Shown: positions 38,171-48,826 of the stretch, in pieces
Layout of the letters: each line of letters begins with the position of its first letter
Numbering within the stretch: position 1 is the stretch's first letter
Source of the DNA: Scortum barcoo
Lineage: Eukaryota; Chordata; Actinopteri; Centrarchiformes; Terapontidae
Length of the DNA stretch: 64,000 nucleotides
Assembly (NCBI GenBank): GCA_023238725.1
Contig: CM041551.1
Coordinates: forward strand, 2,260,104-2,324,103
Reading direction: 5' to 3'
Notes under the pieces: generated by a model
Databases searched by the model: none
Seen by the model: the letters and a program-made list of their open reading frames with translations, nothing else
Told to the model about the DNA's origin: nothing
Program-made: the position numbers and the translations under genes

Positions 38171-38912
38171 GTGACTGTGGGTTGTATCATATTTCTTTAA
38201 TTTCTTAGATAACTAACGTAACTGTTAATACTTAAGGTGGGCTGGCATACATCCTCAAAGACACGAGCCTGAATATCAAACACACTCAGAGGTGTATTGA
38301 GGAAATTAAGTCACTTCCAACCATGTAAATGCCTCAGTCAGACTGCTTTAATCTACTATTAATCATTTCAATCAGGCTATAGTGAGCATGTAAAAGTAGC
38401 AAATGACTGTTCCATGATGGACCGCATATGGTAATCCATTAATTTGTGCTAGTTTCTCGTAGTGGATGGTCTCTGCTTCCGCTGTTACCTCCCTCATCGT
38501 TTCCATTTCCTCATTTTCTTTGAACAATTGAGTCTATTCCTAGAGGTAGAAATGAATATAGAAGTGCCGCTGTTTTCTAAAATATGTGCTTCAGTTGATT
38601 TTCTGACAGAACAGGCCAAAATAAAAGGTGATGAAACCTGAATTGTCCCTGTGAGCTGACATTATCTGCTATCATTGACATACAAAATAACTGAGGGAAA
38701 GACTAAAGAATAAAAGGAACAGTGCAGAGCTTTCCATCACCACAGTGCCCCTTATTATAAACACATAATTAGGAGGACAGCTGAGGAATAAGGGGTTTGT
38801 CTCTCTACCACAGAAGGTGATCCACTAAGTGGCAAATGAGACAATTAATGATGTTTTGTATTATAATCTAACCACTACTTAGTAAGGGAATGAAAACTAA
38901 CATCAGCATGTG
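38168..38912. other. No recognisable feature
   Basis: Ordinary AT-rich sequence between the microsatellite and the TA target of the next transposon. Confidence 0.5.
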
Positions 38913-38914
38913 TA

Positions 38915-40315
38915 CAGTGGGGCAAAAAAGTATTTAGTCAGCCACCAATTGTGCAAGTTCTCCCACTTAAAAAGATGAGAGAGGCCTGTAATTTTCATCA
39001 TAGGTACACTTCAACTATGAGAGACAGAATGGGGGGAAAGAATCCAGGAAATCACATTGTAGGATTTTTAATGAATTAATTTGGTAAATTCCTCTGTAAA
39101 ATAAGTATTTGGTCACCTGACAAACAAGCAAGATTTCTGGCTCTCACAGACCTGTAACTTCTTCTTTAAGAGGCTCCTCTGTCCTCCACTCGTTACCTGT
39201 ATTAATGGCACCTGTTTGAACTCGTTATCAGTATAAAAGACACCTGTCCACAACCTCAAACAGTCAGACTCCAAACTCCACTATGGTCAAGACCAAAGAG
39301 CTGTCAAAGGACACCAGAAACAAAATTGTAGACCTGCACCAGGCTGGGAAGACTGAATCTGCAATAGGTAAGCAGCTTGGTGTGAAGAAATCAACTGTGG
39401 GAGCAATTATTAGAAAATGGAAGACATACAAGTAACACACACTACGCCGCCAGGGACTCAAATCCTGCAGTGCCAGACGTGTCCCCCTGCTTAAGCCAGT
39501 ACATGTCCAGGCCCGTCTGAAGTTTGCTAGAGAGCATTTGGATGATCCAGAAGAGGATTGGGAGAATGTCATATGGTCAGATGAAACCAAAATAGAACTT
39601 TTTGGTAAAAACTCAACTTGTTGTGTTTGGAGGAGAAAGAATGCTGAGTTGCATCCAAAGAACACCATACCTACTACTGTGAAGCATGGTGGTGGAAACA
39701 TCATGCTTTGGGGCTGTTTTTCCGTGCAAAGGGACCAGGACGACTGATCCGTGTAAAGGAAAGAATGAATGGGGCCATGTATCGTGAGATTTTGAGTGAA
39801 AACCTCCTTCCATCAGCAAGGGCATTGAAGATGAAACGTGGCTGGGTCTTTCAGCATGACAATGATCCCAAACACACCGCCCGGGCAACGAAGAAGGAGT
39901 GGCTTCGTAAGAAGCATTTCAAGGTCCTGGAGTGGAGGGAGTTGAAAGTCCGTGTTGCCCAGCGACAGCCCAAAAACATCACTGCTCTAGAGGAGATCTG
40001 CAAGGAGGAATAGGGCCAAAATACCAGCAACAGTGTGTGAAAACCTTGTGAAGAAGACTTACAGAAAATGTTGCCAACAAAGGGTATATAACAAAGTATT
40101 GAGATGAACTTTTGTTATTGACCAAATACTTATTTTCCACCATAATTTGCAAATAAATTCTTTAAAAATCAAACAATGTGATTTTCTGGATTTTTTTTTT
40201 CTCATTTTGTCTCTCATAGTTGAGGTATACCTATGATGAAAATTGGAGACCTCATCTTTTTAAGTGTGAGAACTTGCACAATTGGTGGCTGACTAAATAC
40301 TTTTTTGCCCCACTG
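38915..40315 (+). mobile_element. Tc1-like transposon with long IR/DR ends, both TA duplications intact
   Basis: Both ends start CAGTGGGGCAAAAAAGTATT outward. The inverted repeats are long, roughly 200 bp each side. Each arm carries two related direct-repeat cores: an outer AAGTATTTAGTCAGCC (about 38930 and 40290) and an inner AAGTATTTGGTCA (about 39103 and 40121). This is the IR/DR architecture known from Sleeping Beauty-type elements. TA dinucleotides flank both ends (38913-38914 and 40316-40317). Length is 1401 bp, shorter than usual because of internal deletions in the transposase. Termini look good enough to be mobilised in trans if a matching transposase existed. Confidence 0.95.
39283..40108 (+). 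pseudogene. Tc1-like transposase relic lacking the catalytic Glu
   Basis: The N-terminus is a 50-residue open frame from ATG 39283: MVKTKELSKDTRNKIVDLHQ, with SAIGKQLGVKKSTVGAIIRK as a helix-turn-helix, ending at a TAA at 39433. Directly after, the sequence jumps to TLRRQGLKSCSARRVPLL, so about 60 residues (second DNA-binding half) appear deleted. The catalytic domain shows VIWSDETKIELFG (first Asp at 39580) and, after a frameshift near 39720, WVFQHDNDPKHT (second Asp at 39858). Downstream, KVLEW runs straight into RELKVRV at about 39936. The block that normally carries PDLNPIE with the third catalytic residue is missing, apparently through an in-frame deletion of about 42 bases. It is catalytically dead independently of the frameshift. 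Confidence 0.92.
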
Positions 40316-40317
40316 TA

Positions 40318-41182
40318 TTGGCGGAGCATAATTTAAAACAAAACAACATAATTCAGCCCATATACTGGGGATTTTTGTATAATAATGTCTCAGAGAATTA
40401 TCACCTTGATCTACAGCCTACCTTTGCTTTAGAGACCAAAAACAGAGCTAAAAGAGTGAATATTGGACCTACATTTGCCAGACTCCAAATGAATTATAAT
40501 GTTGCTCTATGACTGCTAGTTGTAAAAATGATAACATTTAAATGTTTTTCATACAGCTTACATAGTGATTATAATTTCTGTTAAAGAGAGGTTATTGCAA
40601 GTTTGCAGAAGAAAGATATATAAGGTAGATGACATGTAGAAGTATATAAGTGCATGTCTTTAGGCATTTTCAGACTGAATGGAAAGTTAATTTTAGGGGT
40701 GGTGCCAGTGCATATTAAGCCTACTAAGGAAGCAAATAGATTTCTGGACATTTTGGTGCCTTTGATGAGGCGTCCTCTGCCCCTGAGGGAGTCAACCTCT
40801 TTTCATTATAATATTTTATAAATATTGTAGCAATCTTATCAGATTTAATTTTAAGTCTATGTGTTACCTTTTGGCCTATGGACTGTTGAAAGAGATGAGC
40901 TCAAAGTTTTCTGCTCTAGAAAACACAGATGCATGCAGAAAACTGATGTTTGTATGACAAACCTCTGAATCGTAAGAACATCTACTGAGGACATGCCAAC
41001 ATTAGAGAAGCCGATATTACATATCTGACAGATTAGCACACTTTAAAAGAGCTGAGGGGAGTAGGCTAATGCAACGTGTTCACAGTGACGTCTGTCAAGC
41101 ACAAATCACCGCCCACGTTGCTGTGACATGAGATGTGTTTATGCATGAGTACACTGGATTGCATCAGACTGCAACAGATTAA
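40318..41182. other. No recognisable feature
   Basis: Flanks the Tc1 insertion. An open frame at 40318-40512 begins at the insertion boundary but has no recognisable content. Confidence 0.45.
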
Positions 41183-41740
41183 CAGAGAGAGAGAGAGAGA
41201 GAGATATATGCAACAATTACAACTAGAATAGCAATAGAAATATTAGTAATAATAGTAAAAGCAACTATAAATATATAAATATGACCAATAATAATAATAA
41301 TGTAACAGGAAGGTTAGGCAAACTGACAGCAGCAGGTGGTCGGCAACAACAATCCACAGGAACTTGGGAGACAAGAAAGCACAAAAACTCTGGGGGAGGA
41401 TACAAAGTTAGTAACATGCATTAATGGGACATTAATGTGTACAGAAGGAGAGGGAGAGGAGGAAAGAGGAGCTCAGTGAATTATAGAGAATCTCCCAGCA
41501 GTCAAGGCCAACTTAGAGATGGTTCAGGGCTCACCTGAGTCAGCCCTAACTATAAGTTTTACTGAAGAGAAAAAGTTTTAAGCCCACTCTTAAATGTGGA
41601 GAGGGTGTCTGTCCCTTGATCCCAAACTGGGATCTGATTCCACGGCAGGGTTAGCTGGGTTAGCTGAAGGCTCTAACTCCCATTCTACTATAGGAGACTC
41701 AGGTGTGTAGGTGAGTGGGCTCTTTTCAACAGCATAAATA
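41183..41740 (+). repeat. High-copy composite teleost repeat, member 2
   Basis: It begins with an (AG)n run (41183-41205), then an (ATA/AAT)-rich zone to about 41300. The recognisable wording follows: 'gtaacatgcattaatgggac', 'ggagctcagtgaattatag', 'gggctcacctgagtcagcc', 'gttttaagcccactcttaaa', 'gaaggctctaactcccattc'. This is the downstream portion of the dispersed family whose upstream portion resembles 15.6-15.8 kb. No coding capacity. The parent element is unknown to me. Confidence 0.65.
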
Positions 41741-43016
41741 GATGTCAATGTGACAGACTTTTGAAAGTGACTAATTTTGAATGATAATTAGCCAAAGGGG
41801 TATTGTGTGTTGAGAATCCACAGGATGAGCATTGGGTTTAATTATGACATTAGCCATTTACAGTGTCAACCTTAAAAACATGCCCCTTTGTGTGTATTTC
41901 AGTGATTTTGCAGTGGAACAGGCTTCCAAAGAGGGGCTGCTGGTAGAAAACTGTATTTGAGATGGAGTCATTTGTTCCTGTCAAACCTTTTATTTCCGGC
42001 CAAAACACTTTAGAAGTTATCCTGCAAATATTTCAGACTGAATTAAGAAAAATTGAGATATAGAATTTCAAATAATCTTTTAGAACACTTTTCAGCAGGT
42101 GAGAAATGCTCTAAACAATTAAGAGCTGAGTCCATTTGCTCAATAGTGATTGACTGATTGGCTGAGCACTGCTGTGCCTTGCTCAAAAAGGCTTAAGGTG
42201 GAACATTCATGCTGACCAGGTTAATGGAGCCGATCTCCAGCTGTTCATAAAATAGCTTTTTAAAAAAACACAGGGATTCCACGTTTGGGCAACATGAGTT
42301 CTGCAGTGCTATGAAAGCATAATCAGCCTTTCTTGGTGAAGAAACAGATTCTCAGTCCTTCTATCTGTGTGGACATGAAACAGAGGTAATGTGCTGTTCT
42401 GCTAGAACAGATGGAAGCCTCATTCAAAGGCACCTTGACATTAGATGTTCAACCAGAGACAGACGCATTTTCTCCGCTTCCATTATGAGCATGTGCTTGC
42501 TGAAGGGTGTATGTCACATGTCCTATATCGTCAGTGCATAACACATGTTGTACAATGTTCATGCTTAGGTCAACAGAGGTTACTCTGTGGCTACCTCATT
42601 TGTATTCATGCATGGAGTTGGTTTTGTGCTTTGATTAAAGCTCTGATGAAGATGTAGTTTGACTTTTACATTATAGGACAATTGATCACTAGATGTGTGT
42701 AAAGGGCTCTTAACCTGGATTGATTCCTATGGGAAATTTTGGTGAGATTCCACACAAGTAAAGCCTTTTTCCTCTAACAACTATTGGCAACCTCATTACA
42801 AAAATATCAACACCAGACTTTGAAAAGCTGCATCAGTTAAACAGAGTTTGTATATTATGTTATTAAGCATAAATTGCTCATTTCTCACATTAGTAAAGGA
42901 TGGCAGGGAAACGCTATCTTGCCAAATAACATTAGTAGCAAAATAAGGACACAGAGGAGCAAATTTCTCATTAAAGCTTTAAGGCTTTTTAGAGAATCTG
43001 AACTTCACAACTCTGA
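41741..43016. other. No recognisable feature
   Basis: Ordinary sequence up to the target site of the solo LTR. A few short open frames have no recognisable content. Confidence 0.5.
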
Positions 43017-43639
43017 GAGAATGTTAGGGTTCTGGATGTTTCCCTGTGTTTTCTCTTCTCCCCTTTTCCCTCGTGTGTTCATGTAGTGGCATTTGTCTCC
43101 CCCTGTCTGTCATGTCCTGTCTATGGTGTTTGTCTGTTCCGGAGGGCGAGGAGGTTACCTGCGGTCAATCATTTCCACACCTGGTCTCACCTGCACACCT
43201 GCTGCTGATCAAGCCAATCAAGCCACCACCTCCAGGAAATAAAAGCCGGCTTCTTCATCCACTCCCTGCCAGACTGTCCTGTTTGCCACCCTCGACCCTG
43301 CCACTCACTTCCCCGTCTCAGACTCCTCGTCCTCCTCCCGGATCCTTCGCCTCCAACTCTCAACCCTGCCTGCCCGGCGCCCGGCGCTTCCGCCTGCATC
43401 GCCTCAGACTCTCAGCCTGCCCGCTCCGGCGCTGCCGCCTGCGCAAATCTCCTCAGCTCCCGTACTCCGCCCGTCCATTGCCGCTCCAGTACGGCCCCGC
43501 ACCAAGGACTGGTGCCTACGTGACTGTTCTTACTTTGAATAAAAGAAATCCTTGGTTTGACCGGTAATCCCCTCTTGTCTCCTGGTTATTTAGTCTGCAT
43601 TAGGAGATCCAAAATCCAAAATTTAACCTTAACAGAGAA
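43017..43639 (+). mobile_element. Solo LTR (Ty3/gypsy-like) with 5-bp target-site duplication
   Basis: The LTR runs from TGTTAGGG at 43022 to CCTTAACA at 43634, giving TG...CA ends extended to TGTTA/TAACA. The 5-bp GAGAA occurs directly before (43017-43021) and directly after (43635-43639) and is the target-site duplication. Inside, ATAAAAGC at about 43239 is a plausible TATA box, followed by a GC- and CpG-rich transcribed part. AATAAA at 43538 is a plausible polyadenylation signal, which fixes the orientation as plus. No gag-pol interior is present on either side, so the copy is a recombination product of a once complete retrotransposon. The gypsy label comes from LTR style only. The 173-codon open frame inside (43046-43567) is a GC-bias artefact. 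Confidence 0.92.
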
Positions 43640-43680
43640 ACACTAACACATGTGACATACTGTATCACGGCTAAGCAATA

Positions 43681-43765
43681 TAATAAGATAAGATAAACCT
43701 TTATTAATCTTCAGTGGAGAAATTCAGCAGCTGCATCTTGCAGCATGTAAAGACTTTGGAGATAA
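43681..43765 (-). mobile_element. LINE 3'-tail-like sequence, minus strand
   Basis: The plus strand starts ATAAGATAAGATAAACCTTT and continues ATTAATCTTCAGTGGAGAAA, then TTCAGCAGCTGCATC. Read in reverse this is the common fish LINE end, where an 'aattt..cactg..gatTAATAAAGG' segment is followed by a TTATC short tandem tail. Only the extreme 3' end is recognisable, as expected for heavy 5' truncation. Confidence 0.6.
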
Positions 43766-43865
43766 AGATTTCACATCATATACACATATATGTTTATATA
43801 CACATTGAAAGATTAGCAAGGCTGGACGTTGTCTGATTTGCATAGTTTACATATACTTGTCTGTT

Positions 43866-44180
43866 GCTATTACAGTTTTTTACAATTGCGTACTCACTAA
43901 AATGAAAAATAACAGTTACACATACCTCACAACTATATGCAAGTTCTCAGCCTCACACTTTTTGCAAAACACTATAAACACTTCTTTATATTAGACACAG
44001 AAAGCTCACTTCTTTGCCATTTTCAGGTACTTCCTTTTAAAATACCACACCTATGAACCAACTGATCAAACATGGCTGTCAGGTGTGCAGACACTGCCAC
44101 TGTACACTCATTATAAAAAGGCAACATGTGTACCTGTCTTCATCCAAAATGGAATGCAACATTGCAGGAAAAGCATGAGG
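43866..44180 (+). mobile_element. Possible relative of the 5.2 kb inverted-repeat element (one end)
   Basis: The segment TGCTATTACAGTTTTTTACA (from about 43867) matches the left terminus of the element at 5186, including the flanking bases CTATTACAGTTTTTT. The matching opposite end was not found downstream, so the copy is truncated or the similarity is restricted to the terminus. The region to about 44180 shows no coding potential. Confidence 0.4.
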
Positions 44181-44689
44181 AAGAGGGAAGGTGAGGAGAA
44201 GAGAGGGGGAGGGCGTGGGGAAGGGGCAGACCTGAAGTAGACCTCTCCTTTCCAGCCATATTGCTGGTCTCCCATACCTCTTTGCCATTACCCTTCCACC
44301 CATCACATGCCCTCAGACTTTTTCGTTGAGTTCCTGATACTCGTCTCCACACTCAAATCACCTTATTCCCTTAACCTGAGCTTCCCCGCCCATCTCCCCA
44401 CCTTCTCCACACTCCCTTAGTGCCTGCCTGTTCACTTGCCAGTAAGCCTTGATTAAATACCTTTTGAACTACATGTGGTCTGTGTCTGCATTTGGGTCCT
44501 ACCTGCCTAGTAGTCAATCATGTTGAGAGTTCAGATATATAGACAGATACACAGTGTCAACAGTTATTCAGGCATTTCAAGGACAGCACCAGTGAAAAAG
44601 AAAAATTCTCTACTGTCAACTTAAATCAGAAAAATGTAGCTTTCCATCTGCACTACATCAGTTGGTACCTATTCACTGCATTCCATGTT

Positions 44690-45150
44690 TGAAACAAGGA
44701 GGCCACAGCGTGGGGGACTGCTGCTGAGTCTGCTGGTTCAAGACTTTATAGTTCTGTAATGACTCCCAGATAGCAGTGGGTCAAACAGACTGTGGCCTGG
44801 ATGTATGATATCCACAGAGATGCTCCTGGCCTTCTTCAATCGCTGAGTAGAGATGTCATCCAGGTGTGGGAGCTCTATCCCCACAATGCGTAGTCTTCAA
44901 CAACCTGTACAGCTGGCATACCAAACGGTTATGCAGTTGGTGAGAACACTCTCGATGGTACCTCTATAAAAGTTAAGGAGCAGTCTCTGTGGTAAATGGG
45001 CCTGTCTCAGTTTTCTTAGGAAAAACACTTTTTATTGGGCTTTTCCAATCAGGCCTGAGGTGTTGAAGGACCATGCGATTCAGTCTGATAGATGGTGGTG
45101 GCCAGTTCTTGTAGTTTTCCTGAAGTCTATTATGAGCTCTTGGTCTTTTA
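44690..45150 (-). pseudogene. LINE RT C-terminal fragment, minus strand
   Basis: Translated from the minus strand, this reads FLRKLRQAHLPQRLLL, NFYRGTIESVLTNCITVWYA, then ELPHLDDISTQRLKKARSIS and HPGHSLFDPLL, close to the conserved end of fish L2/jockey-like ORF2 proteins. Stops and small shifts break it. Together with 45690-46150 (minus strand, upstream part of the same kind of protein) it may be one original insertion later interrupted. Confidence 0.8.
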
Positions 45151-45154
45151 GCCC

Positions 45155-45560
45155 TTTTCCACTAGGGCAGTTCCAGGGCCGGTTCGGAGCCGGTGCCTAA
45201 TCTGGAACCAGTTCTTCCTTTTTCGACCGCCTAAGAACTGGCTCTCGGCCAGGAAAACTGGTTCCACAGCAGCACCAGCTCTTTGCTAGGCTAGAACCAA
45301 GAACCGCTTATGTCACGGGCTGGGGGCGGGGACAAAGCCAGTGTTTGAGGAGCTCCAGTGTGAGTTGGCGACAGCGGGGTATGAGTGGAACATTGAGCAA
45401 ATAAATAACAAGCTGACCAGGGCCCTGAACTCTGCAACAGCGATGCTCGAGGATATGGCGGATGATACCATTCAAAGTTCCGCGGATCCTCATAAGTTTT
45501 ATTTTTTATTTTTAAGATGTGTTCGGCTTACTGACAATGAAATTATGCATTTTTAGCTGT
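45155..45560 (+). mobile_element. Probable DNA-transposon piece with Myb/SANT-like segment
   Basis: The stretch from 45158 reads CCCTTTTCCACTAGGGCAGT, then GGAACCAGTTCTT and GGAAAACTGGTTCC, the style of hAT-like terminal sequences in fish. A plus-strand frame (45341-45556) then gives FEELQCELATAGYEWNIEQI and NNKLTRALNSATAML, which resembles the helix pattern of a Myb/SANT- or MADF-type DNA-binding domain found in PIF/Harbinger accessory proteins and some host factors. No second terminus is visible. Family membership is uncertain, and a host-gene relic cannot be excluded. Confidence 0.4.
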
Positions 45561-45689
45561 TTTACGAGCTAATATTACAAATTTCTCACATCAGTATACA
45601 TTTGTAACGCCAGAAATGCTGGGCTGGCTTGGGTAATGTTAGCTGACCATTTACAGATTTATTGTTAACAAAATGAAATGTCTGACACA

Positions 45690-46150
45690 GAATAGAGCTT
45701 TAATACATATAATAACACATACACAAGTTCCACTCCCTCAGTAATGTCCTCACTTTGCTGTTCATCCATGGTTTCTGGTTTGGGTATACTTTTATTGTCT
45801 TCTGTGTTGTGACAGTGCCTGTACAGAAGTTTATGTATCCTGAAACCGAACAGGCGTATTCATCCAGGTCTGACCCCTCAGCAAAAATGTCCCAGTTGGT
45901 GTCCTGGAAACAGTTTTCCAGCCTGAAGAGTGCTTCATCAGACCACATTTGCACTGTTTTTATTGCTGGTTTTGTCCTGCAAATCAGAGGTCTGTAGGCT
46001 GGGACTCAGTGAGACATGGTTTAATTGGCCCAGGTGACATGATGGGCTTGCTTTGAACGTTCTTTTGACACTGGTGTAGACCTGGTCCAATAAATTTTTT
46101 CCCTTGTGGGGAACATTTACATTTTTCTGCAGTTTAGGCAAAAACTAGAG
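45690..46150 (-). pseudogene. LINE fragment: endonuclease end and linker, minus strand
   Basis: Minus-strand translation gives LPKLQKNVNVP, KNLLDQVYT, FKASPSCHLGQLNHVSLS (endonuclease C-terminal region). After a frameshift near 45960 it gives MWSDEALFRLENCFQDTNWD, SGYINFCTGTVTTQKTI and YPNQKPWMNSKVRTLLR. The 'NQKPWM' linker motif recurs in the 34.9 kb copy as KQKPWV. The RT domain is not contiguous on this side. Confidence 0.82.
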
Positions 46151-47590
46151 ACCTGAGGCACCACGAGTGTATGCGCCACCATCTTCCAAAATGTCATGTA
46201 TTTTGATTGGTGTACATAGGAGAGCATCAAGGAGCAGTTCCTTAACTGAGAAGTTTTTTGTCTCCACAATGTTTTTGCTGTCTTTATGTGTTATATTCTA
46301 TTTAGAATATGTTCTGTAATGATTTTCAGTGCAAAATGCGACATTTGGAAGTGCATGGATATATGAACTGATTTTATGATGTGATGAGACATTAATATTT
46401 TCAACAGTACTAGTCTTGCATGCTGTGTTTGGTGGATAGATTCATGTCTTTACTCAAACCATATCTTTAAAAAATCAACCTCAGACTATCTAAAAGAAAA
46501 GTAGAAATATATAGTGTTTTAGATTGAGCACAGCAGTGTGTAAGTGCTTCAAACAGATGGACGCGGATTGTGTGTTTGGACACAATGAACCCTGTTTTCA
46601 AAATCATGCTTAAACAATTGTATAAAACTGTAATCACACCACTGTTAGTGTGTAATCATAGGATGCCATTTTGTCTCTAAGTGCTCCCGTATGGTTTATA
46701 TTTTTAATTATTTTCTTCTAGTTTCACATACCTCTGTTATTTATTTCTTTTTTCTATTTTATATCCTTCCAGTGGGCCCATCAGATATTACCCTCCACAT
46801 TTAATCCATCCAGATCCAGTGTTCTCCATCGACTCCATCGACTTGACTCCAGTGGGTGGATATTCCTGCACAGCTCAAAGAATCATACCCCTATTACAGT
46901 ATGCTGTCACAATGGGGTCTAATCACCAAACACTCTTCACATTCTCTTCAACAGTTCTGCTGTTTACTATGTAAATAAATAAGCATGCAATTAAGTCTCT
47001 CCTGATTGAGATGAAGGAAAGAGAGGTTTCTTTGTATTGACCAAAATCAGAAATGACCAACAATTTGTGTTTACTAAAGGGAAAGTCGAGGTGACAGAAG
47101 ACAGTTCTTGACATACTCATCAGCATACAGCCGAAACAGAGCTCAAAGTTTCCCTTTTCTTAAATATTGAACCAGATATGACTCCATCTCCCTAAAAGTT
47201 GCTTCTGAAGATACCTACATGTCTCCATTTTCCCTATTCCTAAAAAGTATATTTTAATAAATCTTTGTGATTGTTCCCATTTAAATTTAGCTTACTCATC
47301 ATTGGTGGTATCGCTCAACCTATGTTGCATGAAGCTTTGGAAGAGCTTCCATATGTCTGAAAAAAAAACAAACAAAACAAGTCATAGTGGTGTCATCAGG
47401 GTCAGTTTGGCTTGGAGATAATTTTTAAGAGCAAACCTGCATTTCAAATGTGCAGTGGTGTGTTAATGTGGTGTGTTGAAGCCTTCCAAAAAACATCCTT
47501 CTTAGACAGGAGCAGCTTGATGTGTATTTTGTTTGATGGTTGGTGTGGATGGATGCGGCGACTAGAGCTGAAACCTGAGGGATGTATGGA
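46151..47590. other. No recognisable feature
   Basis: AT-rich sequence with no exon, terminus or known repeat recognised. Confidence 0.5.
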
Positions 47591-47605
47591 AATACACACA
47601 CAAAA

Positions 47606-47648
47606 TCTCTCTCTCTCTCACTCACACACACACACATACACACACACG
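47606..47648. repeat. Compound (CT)n(CA)n microsatellite
   Basis: A CT run passes into CACACA with a few interruptions. The overlapping Ser-Leu/His-Thr frames are artefacts. Confidence 0.9.
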
Positions 47649-48149
47649 GAGGGTCAGACAGCCCCTCTGCTGTCTTAGCAAGGTTGATTGAGTACATGCA
47701 GTCTCTCCCTAAAGGGATAATTTCACGCTCCCATATTAGAATAATTTGCTTGGTGTTGAAATGACATGGGTGGAGGGCATGTACCCACAATGCAACCTGC
47801 TACATTAGCACTGGAAGCACACAAAGCTGCACAAAATACATGTGGCAGCGATTGTGTGCATTCAAATTAGTGTTTGTGTTTGACACACATCTGAAAAATA
47901 TTTCTTATTAATGGTTACTGTAAAACATTATTTACAATAATATTCGTTTAAAATGTCATTTTTCTGCACTTGAAATTGTAGTCATTATTTTGTGTTTGTG
48001 TGTATTTTAGTTAAGATGAGTTCCTTGAATCTTTAATTATATATCAAATGATATGCTAACACTGCCTCTCTGTTGTAAATGGATAATTATTCACAGTGAG
48101 AAAATAGGGAATTGCCCCATGCAGAATAAATGTCACTGCCTGATTTATA

Positions 48150-48826
48150 TAGATGTTGCTACATAATAGTGACTCAGATAAACTGATCAGGCGGGCCGGC
48201 TCTGTGGTTGGCACGAAGCTGGACTCTCTGGTGAATGGCAGGAGGACTCTGGACAAACTGGATATTGGACAATGCCCTGAGCCACCCTTTGGACTGCCCA
48301 CTTGCACACCGTCATCAGCAACCAGAGGAGCCTGTTCAGTGAAAGACTGCTCCTGCAGGACCAACAGGCTCCCATTGCAGGACTCACAACTCCTCCTCAC
48401 AAGGGGGGAAGGACATAAGTAGGGGTATGTAAGCCATTTACATTTGGTGGCCTCACTTTACTTGTACAACACTTACATACATCGGACACTTTTTCCCCTA
48501 GTGCAATAACCCATCATGAAATTTGCAATAATTTATAACTGACTTAACTCTTATACTTATACTATACAAAGCCATAACTTTTTTCACACGACGCCATCGA
48601 CGCCATACTCAGCTCTTTCTATTTACTTATAGTATTTTATTCCCATTCATTTATATTTTGTATTTTAATTCTTTATATTTTGTATTTTAAGTACTTACTG
48701 TTTTATTTTTCAACTGTGTGCTTCTATACCTGTATGCTGCTGGAAACGTAAATTTCCCTGAGGGAGTCATCCCAAAGTGATCAATAAAGTTAAGTCTAAG
48801 TCTAAGTCTCTAAGTCTCAGAGTCTA
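48150..48826 (+). pseudogene. LINE 3' end with (AAGTCT)n tail
   Basis: The frame at about 48153-48420 starts DKLIRRAGSVVGTKLDSLVN and GRRTLDKLDIGQC, matching by eye the C-terminal region of a fish LINE ORF2. It ends SCRTNRLPLQDS. A long A/T-rich 3' untranslated region follows. GGAAACGTAAATTTCCCTGA and GATCAATAAAG precede a tail of AAGTCT units (48792-48826). Only the 3' part of the element was copied. Confidence 0.8.

Noticed and set aside
37912..38208. Tyr-Ile and Thr-His repeat frames on both strands
   Set aside because: Pure microsatellite translation.
43046..43567. 173-codon plus-strand open frame, Pro/Leu/Arg-rich
   Set aside because: It lies wholly inside the solo LTR, is explained by its C-rich composition, and has no domain-like content.
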